Made by a program: the position numbers and the translations under genes. A stretch of 57,233 nt of DNA from the NCBI GenBank assembly GCA_964417885.1, contig CAYQKN010000006.1, positions 1 to 57,233 on the forward strand. The letters are read 5' to 3'. Below are positions 23,308 to 28,952 of this stretch, one piece after another. Numbering within the stretch: the first letter of the stretch is position 1; every line of letters starts with the position of its first letter. The notes beneath the pieces were generated by a model that saw only the letters and a list, made by a program, of their open reading frames with translations, made no database searches and was not told the origin of the DNA. Source of the DNA: UKL13-2 sp964417885 (GTDB taxonomy: Bacteria; Pseudomonadota; Gammaproteobacteria; Burkholderiales; Usitatibacteraceae).

Positions 23308-25013
23308 CGAATGGACTGCCTGAGGCTGCCGGCAGCTTGGTTGCTTTCATCGAGTTCCCGACCGCGTCGATAAAGTCGCAGTCGTTCGACATTGTCTCCG
23401 GGACGAGCACCCTCCCAGACCAGTGCCGCCGGTGCCGGACCAGCAACGGCGGGCACCCGCTCGCGGGTTCCCTGAGTGAGGTGCCAATCACATCGGGCGG
23501 CAGCCGGATCGATCACTGGCACGAAGCGCAGGCCGGCAAAGTAATCCAGTAACGCGCGCTGGGCGTCGCCCAGTTCCTGCGCGGAAATGCAGTTGCGCGC
23601 CACCGGCAGCTGCGCCGCCAGTTCAGCGGCAACGCCGCGATAGGTGCGCACGTGGTTGAATGCGGATAGCGCCAACAGGTTTGGCAATACCCAGACCATG
23701 GTAATTCCGGCTGCCCAGTTTACGATTGCCCGCCGGTTGTTGCGGTGCGCGCGCGCGACGGCATAGGTCCAGACCAGTGTCAATGCGCAGGCGATGCCGA
23801 ATGGAATTACCTGGAAAGTAAATGCAAATCCGGGTGCCTGCCTGGCAACCGCGCGTGCCGCAGCCTCTGGGAAGCCGGTAACCGCAGCAGTCCAGTAGAG
23901 CCAGGCGGCCACCGCGGCAAGCCCGAAGAAGACGAGGCCAAACCAGTCCAGAAAGCTTGCCAGTCCGCGCGGAAGGCGATCGAGAGTGTTGGCAGCTGCC
24001 AGCGCCAGCGGGACGAGCAACGCCACGGCGACGGCGTCGCTGGCACGCCGGGTGAGCGACAACAGCAGCAATGTGGTCAGGAACGCCGCAAGCGGCAAAG
24101 CGAGTTCAATGCGCTCACGCATTCTGGCGCGATCTTTCCACCATAACCAGCAGGCGAACGGGAGCGCCGGCAGGCCGAACCACGGCAATACAGTGATGAA
24201 ATAGGTGATATCCAGTGCCCGGCGAGACTCAATTTCGGTCAATGGCACACCGAGGATCGTGCCCGCCCAGGGTTGCAGCGAAACCTGGCCGACGAATGCC
24301 AGCAACGCCGGAAAAATCAACATGAAGGGCAGTGACACCAGCAGGGTAATGCCGATACCGCGTGCAAAGGTACGGTTACTCCAGTCCCGCACAATTCCCA
24401 TCATCACCACGGCTGTCAATGACGGCAGCAAGGCGGGGACGATGCCAACCGACATCGCAATGATGCCCGAGCCAATTCCGGTCGTGACGCCTCCCTTCAG
24501 CGGTTCCGAGCGGATCCGCGTCAAGCCATAGAGCGCTATCGTCAGGCCCGCCAGTCCGGCAAGTTCGGGATTCATTTCATGGCCGCGCACCAGCAGCCCG
24601 ATGCAACCAATCAGCAGCAACACACAGATGCGACCGGCGCGTTCATCAAACAGGCGCTTGGCGGTCCGATGCGAAAACGTCAGTGCGACCGCCATGAATA
24701 CGCCGCTTGCAAGGCGGGCGCCGTCGTGCAGCGGCAGTACTGCCGAGAACAGTCGCGCGCACATGGCTGCAACCCAGTAATACAGTGGCGGATAGTCGTG
24801 CGTGGGCGTGCCGGCGATGGTGGGCACCACCCAGGCGCCGTCGCGCAGCATGGAATTGATGACGCCGAACACCATTGCCTCATCCGGCTTCCACGGATCA
24901 TGACCGACCAGGCCGGGAAGTATCCACGCCGCACAAATGATGACGAACAGGGTGGTCTTGACCGGGCTGCTGGTGCCATCGAAAACAATCGGCTGACGCA
25001 GGATGGAAATCAT
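23304..25013 (-). CDS. ArnT/PMT-like membrane glycosyltransferase
   Basis: A 569-residue integral membrane protein with an N-terminal GT-C signature: LPGLVGHDPWKPDEAMVFGVI places acidic residues in the first periplasmic loop, and THDYPPLYYW follows, as in ArnT/dolichyl-mannosyltransferase-like (PMT_2) enzymes. About 11-12 hydrophobic helices fill residues 20-430, and the rest is a soluble C-terminal domain. Such enzymes move a sugar from undecaprenyl phosphate to lipid A, protein or glycan on the periplasmic side; the acceptor here is unknown. It starts just beyond the L31 terminator, so has its own promoter or depends on read-through. Confidence 0.85.
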   Translation of the reverse strand: MISILRQPIVFDGTSSPVKTTLFVIICAAWILPGLVGHDPWKPDEAMVFGVINSMLRDGAWVVPTIAGTPTHDYPPLYYWVAAMCARLFSAVLPLHDGARLASGVFMAVALTFSHRTAKRLFDERAGRICVLLLIGCIGLLVRGHEMNPELAGLAGLTIALYGLTRIRSEPLKGGVTTGIGSGIIAMSVGIVPALLPSLTAVVMMGIVRDWSNRTFARGIGITLLVSLPFMLIFPALLAFVGQVSLQPWAGTILGVPLTEIESRRALDITYFITVLPWFGLPALPFACWLWWKDRARMRERIELALPLAAFLTTLLLLSLTRRASDAVAVALLVPLALAAANTLDRLPRGLASFLDWFGLVFFGLAAVAAWLYWTAAVTGFPEAAARAVARQAPGFAFTFQVIPFGIACALTLVWTYAVARAHRNNRRAIVNWAAGITMVWVLPNLLALSAFNHVRTYRGVAAELAAQLPVARNCISAQELGDAQRALLDYFAGLRFVPVIDPAAARCDWHLTQGTRERVPAVAGPAPAALVWEGARPGDNVERLRLYRRGRELDESNQAAGSLRQSIR

Positions 25014-25083
25014 GGTTGTCCGGTATTCTACGCGGCGTGCTCCGCAATGGTGGCCGTCGACCCGCTCAGCGGAGGTGGTGTGG

Positions 25084-25118
25084 AAAAAAAAAAGGCAGCT
25101 TGCGCTGCCTTCTTTTGC
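25084..25118 (-). terminator. Intrinsic terminator of rpmE
   Basis: On the minus strand GGCAGC-GCAA-GCTGCC is followed by about ten T residues (plus-strand A-run at 25084-25093), 28 bases after the L31 stop. The plus-strand side also has TTCTTTT, so it may work in both directions. A 14-bp perfect palindrome, TCTGTCCGGACAGA (25121-25134), lies between it and the stop. Confidence 0.85.
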
Positions 25119-25136
25119 ACTCTGTCCGGACAGAAT

Positions 25137-25412
25137 TTATTCCGTTGCGGCCTTGGCGCCGGTGGTGCGGGCATGACGCTGGCGGAATTTTTCGACGCGG
25201 CCAGCTGTATCCATGATCTTGTGCTTGCCCGTATAAAACGGGTGCGATTCAGAGGAAACCTCGATGCGGATGACCGGATACTCCTTACCGTCGGTCCATT
25301 TCATCTTTTCGCGACCCTTGGTGTCGGCGGTCGAGCGGGTCAGGAATTTGAAGTCGCAGGATGAATCAAAGAAAATGACTTCGCTGTATTCGGGATGGGT
25401 GTTGGTTTTCAT
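25137..25412 (-). CDS. rpmE2: 50S ribosomal protein L31, type B
   Basis: A 91-residue L31 of the zinc-free type B: it starts MKTNTHPEYSEVIFFDSSCD and lacks the CxxC pairs of type A. WTDGKEYPVIRIEVSSESHPFYTGKHK is the family signature, and the charged C-terminal tail (RVEKFRQRHARTTGAK) is normal for this form. It works in the large ribosomal subunit near the subunit bridge. It is monocistronic, with a good promoter at 25488-25516 and a strong terminator. In other bacteria type B L31 is often induced by zinc starvation through Zur; I see no clear Zur box here. Confidence 0.95.
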   Translation of the reverse strand: MKTNTHPEYSEVIFFDSSCDFKFLTRSTADTKGREKMKWTDGKEYPVIRIEVSSESHPFYTGKHKIMDTAGRVEKFRQRHARTTGAKAATE

Positions 25413-25487
25413 TGCGCTTGCCTTTCTTTTCGTAAAGGGTGCGCCAATCGGGCACCTCTATTCGAACAAGTGTTTGGATAATCGGTA

Positions 25488-25516
25488 ATTATGCCGCAGG
25501 TTGCGAAAAAAGGCAA
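25488..25516 (-). promoter_or_regulatory. Promoter of rpmE
   Basis: On the minus strand TTGCCT is followed after 17 bases by CATAAT, about 75 bases before the L31 ATG. Both boxes match the sigma-70 consensus at four or five of six positions. Confidence 0.55.
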
Positions 25517-25638
25517 AACGGGTTGGTCGCCGGCGCATACGCCGGTATTCGATCGGTTTCGACTGCTTGCGTGCGGAATGTGCGATGCGGGAAAGCGCCG
25601 GGTGACACCCAGCGTTCTGGCGGCGGGCTAAGTGAAAA

Positions 25639-25684
25639 TCGCCGGCCCCAGGTTAACAAGACCCGGGACCGGCGACTGTTTTTT
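25639..25684 (+). terminator. Orphan intrinsic terminator between rpmE and the HTH regulator
   Basis: TCGCCGGCCCCAGGT pairs with ACCCGGGACCGGCGA (two mismatches) around an AACAAG loop and is followed by TG and six T. No protein gene ends here on the plus strand, since rpmE upstream runs the other way. It therefore ends an unannotated transcript or protects against read-through. On the minus strand the exit is TTTTC, much weaker. Confidence 0.6.
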
Positions 25685-25778
25685 GCCTGAGGTGCATATG
25701 CAAACCGCCACGCACAACAGTCAGCTTTTGTAGGTAACGATAGAGGCAGACCACGGATTTTCCCTATCCATTTGAGGA

Positions 25779-25816
25779 TTGCAATACGAAATTCGGATAG
25801 TATTAAAATATTATCC
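25779..25816 (+). promoter_or_regulatory. Promoter and overlapping dyad operator of the HTH regulator
   Basis: TTGCAA (25779-25784), a 16-base spacer and TATTAA (25801-25806) make a plausible sigma-70 promoter. Over the -10 lies an imperfect dyad, GGATAGTATT/AATATTATCC (25795-25816), with one mismatch per arm pair. A repressor bound here would block its own promoter, so autoregulation by the downstream HTH protein is likely but inferred. Confidence 0.5.
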
Positions 25817-25831
25817 TTCGAGTAGATCAAA

Positions 25832-26635
25832 ATGACCTCAAAGCCCTCGCGCTCACAAGGCCAAACAACCCTGCTGGTAGACGCATTGAAACGCTTGCTG
25901 CGTGCACGCGGAATGACTTACCGCGATCTGGGACAGGCGCTGGACTTGTCTGAGGCAAGCATAAAGCGCCTGTTCGCCAAAGAGGCGCTGACGCTGAAAC
26001 GGCTTGAGGAAATTTGCGGGTGTCTCGACGTTGATTTGTTCGAGGTGACCAAGGTGGCGCGTAGCCAGTCATCCCAGGCGCAGGAATTGACCATCGAGCA
26101 GGAGGCCGCGCTTGCGGCTGATGCCCGGTTGCTCGGGGTGTTTTATCTGGTGCTGAACGAGTGGCATGTTCCCGACATCCTTGAGCGATATGAAATCGAA
26201 AAACCCGAGGTGATTGCGCTGCTGGCAAAACTGGACCATCTTGGTTTGATCATGCTGTTGCCCGGGGACCGCGTCCGGCTACAGGTGCCACGCACCATGC
26301 GATTGCGCAATGATGGACCGATTCGGCAGGTGCACGGCAATCGCGTGATCGGTGATTTTCTTGAGGGTGACTTTGTCGCGGCTGGGGGCATGTTCCGGCT
26401 TGAAATGCGCGAGTTGTCTGAACCATCGTACGCCCTGATCCAGCGAAAGCTGGAACGGGTCTGCCAGGAATTCAACGAACTCGCTGAACTGGACAGTTAT
26501 CTGCCTTCCGACCAGCGACGGACAATCGGCATGTCGGTTGGCACCAAGCCGTGGAAAATGTCGCTGGTGACCGGTATCAAGCAGCGCGAGGGGGCGGAAA
26601 AGTCCCAGGGTAACCCGAAATTGCGCCCAAGCTGA
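25832..26635 (+). CDS. XRE-type HTH transcriptional regulator with C-terminal domain
   Basis: A 267-residue protein with an N-terminal XRE/Cro-like helix-turn-helix (about 18-70): LLRARGMTYRDLGQALDLSEASIKRLF gives the turn and recognition helix. The remaining 190 residues include a segment resembling a second winged-helix (EKPEVIALLAKLDHLGLIMLLPGDRVRLQV, about 130-160) and a helical C-terminal part, with no recognised ligand domain. The architecture resembles unnamed proteobacterial regulators. The gene is A/T-richer upstream than its neighbours, with a dyad over its -10. It converges on rho with a 54-base gap. Targets are unknown. Confidence 0.82.
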   Translation: MTSKPSRSQGQTTLLVDALKRLLRARGMTYRDLGQALDLSEASIKRLFAKEALTLKRLEEICGCLDVDLFEVTKVARSQSSQAQELTIEQEAALAADARLLGVFYLVLNEWHVPDILERYEIEKPEVIALLAKLDHLGLIMLLPGDRVRLQVPRTMRLRNDGPIRQVHGNRVIGDFLEGDFVAAGGMFRLEMRELSEPSYALIQRKLERVCQEFNELAELDSYLPSDQRRTIGMSVGTKPWKMSLVTGIKQREGAEKSQGNPKLRPS

Positions 26636-26689
26636 CCGGGTCGGAACGGTTGCGGCAGTCGAGACGGGCGTGCGCCCGCTGCATACTGG

Positions 26690-27949
26690 TCAGTTCTTTT
26701 TCATCGAATCGAAAAACTCGGCGTTGTTTTTTGTCGCCTTGAGTTTGTCGACCAGAAATTCGGTCGCCTCGAGCTCGTCCATGCTGTACATCATTTTGCG
26801 CAGGACCCACACTTTTTGCAGCAACTCGGGTTTGATGAGCAATTCTTCCTTGCGGGTGCCGGACCGGTTGACGTTTATCGCGGGATAAACGCGCTTTTCC
26901 GCCGCACGCCGATCAAGATGCACTTCCATATTGCCGGTGCCCTTGAATTCTTCATAGATCACATCGTCCATGCGCGAACCGGTGTCAATCAGCGCGGTCG
27001 CGATGATTGTCAGGGAGCCGCCCTCCTCAATATTGCGCGCAGCACCAAAAAAACGTTTCGGCCGCTGCAACGCGTTTGCGTCCACACCGCCGGTCAAGAC
27101 CTTGCCGGATGCCGGTACCACCGTGTTGTATGCCCGCGCAAGGCGGGTGATCGAGTCGAGAAGGATAACGACGTCGCGCTTGTGCTCGACCAGGCGTTTG
27201 GCCTTTTCGATCACCATTTCTGCAACCTGCACGTGACGGGTGGCGGGTTCGTCGAAGGTCGACGACACCACTTCCCCCTTGACCGTGCGCTGCATTTCCG
27301 TCACTTCCTCCGGTCGCTCGTCGATCAACAGCACGATCAATGTGATATCAGGATGGTTGGACGTGATGGCATGCGCAATGTGCTGCAGCATGACCGTCTT
27401 TCCCGATTTTGGCGATGCGACCAGCAGGCCGCGTTGACCTTTGCCGATCGGCGCGATGATGTCTATGACGCGCCCGGTGATGTTTTCATCGGACTTGATA
27501 TCACGCTCGAGCGTAAATGGCTTGTTCGGGAATAGCGGCGTCAGGTTTTCGAACAAAATCTTGTTTTTAGCCGCTTCCGGCGGCTCGCCGTTTACCTTGT
27601 CGACTTTGACCAGTGCGAAGTAGCGTTCGCCTTCCTTCGGCGTACGGATTTCGCCCTCGATCGTATCGCCCGTATGCAGATTGAAGCGCCGGATCTGCGA
27701 CGGGCTGACGTAGATGTCATCAGGACCCGCCAGATACGAGATGTCCGGGGAGCGGAGGAATCCGAATCCGTCCTGCAGCACTTCAAGTGTGCCGTCGCCG
27801 AATATGGCCTCGCCTTTTTTTGCCTGGTGCTTCAACAGGGCGAAGATCAATTCCTGTTTACGCAACCGGTTGGCGCCCTCCAATTCAAGCTGGTTGGCGG
27901 TCTCGACGAGTTCGGAGACGTGTTTTAGTTTCAGTTCGGATAGTTGCAT
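26690..27949 (-). CDS. rho: Transcription termination factor Rho
   Basis: A 419-residue complete Rho, the hexameric RNA-dependent ATPase/helicase that ends untranslated transcripts. The N-terminal helix bundle (MQLSELKLKHVSELVETANQ) and RNA-binding cold-shock-like domain (GFGFLRSPDISYLAGPDDIYVS, about 61-82) are followed by the P-loop LLVASPKSGKT (about 175-185), the Walker B region DVVILLDSITRLARAYN, the Q-loop TGGVDANAL and the R-loop near GTGNMEVHLDR. The start at 27949 gives the standard N-terminus; the upstream frame is leader. It has its own near-consensus promoter and a leader of about 160 bases, downstream of trxA as in many proteobacteria. Confidence 0.98.
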   Translation of the reverse strand: MQLSELKLKHVSELVETANQLELEGANRLRKQELIFALLKHQAKKGEAIFGDGTLEVLQDGFGFLRSPDISYLAGPDDIYVSPSQIRRFNLHTGDTIEGEIRTPKEGERYFALVKVDKVNGEPPEAAKNKILFENLTPLFPNKPFTLERDIKSDENITGRVIDIIAPIGKGQRGLLVASPKSGKTVMLQHIAHAITSNHPDITLIVLLIDERPEEVTEMQRTVKGEVVSSTFDEPATRHVQVAEMVIEKAKRLVEHKRDVVILLDSITRLARAYNTVVPASGKVLTGGVDANALQRPKRFFGAARNIEEGGSLTIIATALIDTGSRMDDVIYEEFKGTGNMEVHLDRRAAEKRVYPAINVNRSGTRKEELLIKPELLQKVWVLRKMMYSMDELEATEFLVDKLKATKNNAEFFDSMKKN

Positions 27950-28117
27950 AGCTCGTTGCCAGAAAGTCGTGCAGGAATGCCGCACGGAAAATGGGCCTCT
28001 GACAGGATGGTTTTCGGGATTGCTCCCATTAACCGGGCGTCAACTCAAGAAGTTTGGATTCGCTGCAGAGGTGTTGCCGGACATCTACGGACTGGATATC
28101 AACGTAGACTTGATCGA

Positions 28118-28146
28118 AGAATAGGGCGCTTGCGCGCCCTTGTCAA
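28118..28146 (-). promoter_or_regulatory. Near-consensus rho promoter with palindromic spacer
   Basis: On the minus strand: TTGACA (28146-28141), exactly 17 bases, then TATTCT (28123-28118). The spacer plus one base reads AGGGCGC-GCAA-GCGCCCT, a perfect dyad. It lies 17 bases after the trxA stop and gives a rho leader of about 160 bases. The dyad could be mistaken for a trxA terminator but has no T-run. Confidence 0.7.
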
Positions 28147-28162
28147 CCGATATGTGCGCAGT

Positions 28163-28489
28163 TCAAACGTTGGCGTCGATGAAGGCGGTCAATTGACCCT
28201 TTGACAGAGCGCCGACCTTGGTGGCGGCGACATCACCGTTCTTGAACAGCATCAGCGTCGGGATGCCGCGGATGCCGTATTTCGGGGGGGTGTCCTGGTT
28301 TTCATCAATGTTCAGTTTGGCAATCTTCAGCTTGCCGGCGTATTCCCGGGCAACATCATCGAGAATCGGCGCAATCATTTTGCAGGGACCGCACCACTCG
28401 GCCCAGTAATCCACCAGTACCGGCGTCGTGCTCTTCAGGACTTCCGATTCAAAAGTGGAATCGGTGACATAAACAATGGCATCGCTCAC
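28163..28489 (-). CDS. trxA: Thioredoxin
   Basis: A 108-residue classical thioredoxin that reduces protein disulfides in the cytosol using electrons from thioredoxin reductase. The active site WCGPCKM is at about 32-38, with DYWAEWCGPC, KLNIDENQDTPPKYGIRGIPTLMLFKNG and the cis-proline IPT. I chose GTG 28489 (MSDAIVYVTDSTF, as in homologues) over the in-frame TTG at 28495: GGGG lies at proper distance from the GTG. It is likely to donate electrons to the MsrC-type reductase at 4643-5146. It is upstream of rho and divergent from fdxA. Confidence 0.95.
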   Translation of the reverse strand: MSDAIVYVTDSTFESEVLKSTTPVLVDYWAEWCGPCKMIAPILDDVAREYAGKLKIAKLNIDENQDTPPKYGIRGIPTLMLFKNGDVAATKVGALSKGQLTAFIDANV

Positions 28490-28514
28490 GGTCAACCCCT
28501 ATATCTGAAAAAGT

Positions 28515-28531
28515 GTGGCAAATTATGCCAC
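28515..28531. promoter_or_regulatory. Dyad over the trxA -10 region
   Basis: GTGGCA-AATTA-TGCCAC is a perfect 6-5-6 dyad. On the minus strand it embeds CATAAT, a plausible trxA -10, 26 bases before the trxA GTG. It could be an operator controlling trxA. No matching known site is recognised. Confidence 0.4.
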
Positions 28532-28572
28532 CGATTCGACGTGCGGACCGGCGCGGCTGCGTTGCCGCCGTC

Positions 28573-28581
28573 TGTTAAAAT
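28573..28581 (+). promoter_or_regulatory. Extended -10 promoter of fdxA
   Basis: TGTTAAAAT, an extended -10 (TGn plus TAAAAT), 38 bases before the fdxA ATG. A closely matching element, TGCTAAAAT, precedes dapA. Confidence 0.5.
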
Positions 28582-28619
28582 TTAGCGCATTTCACCCCGT
28601 TTCCCCTCAAGGCCGCTTC

Positions 28620-28943
28620 ATGACTTACGTAATTACCGAATCCTGTATCAAGTGCAAGTACACCGATTGCGTCGATGTCTGCCCGGTGGACTGTTTCCGC
28701 GAGGGGCCGAACATGCTGGTGATCGATCCCGATGAGTGCATTGATTGCACGCTGTGTGTCGCGGAATGTCCGGTCGAGGCAATTTTTGCCGAGGATGATG
28801 TTCCGGAAAAGCAGCGACCGTACATCAGGATCAATGCGGACCTGGCCAAGGCCTGGAAACCGATTGTCGAGCGCAAACCCGCGCCCGCCGATGCCGACGA
28901 ATGGGCAAAAGTGACCGACAAGTCGCACCTTCTGGAAAAGTAA
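28620..28943 (+). CDS. fdxA: Seven-iron ferredoxin (3Fe-4S/4Fe-4S)
   Basis: A 107-residue FdxA-type ferredoxin. The cysteine pattern CIKCKYTDCVDVCPVDCF (9-26) and CIDCTLCVAECPVEA (40-54) matches proteins carrying one 3Fe-4S and one 4Fe-4S cluster; the C-terminal extension (WAKVTDKSHLLEK) is usual. It is a small soluble electron carrier whose partner is not shown by the sequence. The frame is open upstream, but ATG 28620 gives the conserved MTYVITESC start. The AddB-like gene begins nine bases after its stop, so the two are probably co-transcribed. Confidence 0.96.
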   Translation: MTYVITESCIKCKYTDCVDVCPVDCFREGPNMLVIDPDECIDCTLCVAECPVEAIFAEDDVPEKQRPYIRINADLAKAWKPIVERKPAPADADEWAKVTDKSHLLEK

Positions 28944-28952
28944 GGTCGGCAA

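Noticed and set aside
25541..25575. tmRNA-like GGTTTCGAC motif
   Set aside because: Only a short resemblance; no tRNA-like ends, tag frame or CCA end nearby.
25439..25690. 83-codon frame between rpmE and the HTH regulator
   Set aside because: It runs through an intrinsic terminator hairpin, has no ribosome site and no protein-like composition. The region fits regulatory or small-RNA sequence better.
28123..28140. Hairpin read as a trxA terminator
   Set aside because: It has no T-run after it on the minus strand and sits exactly in the 17-base spacer of TTGACA...TATTCT, so it is better explained as part of the rho promoter.
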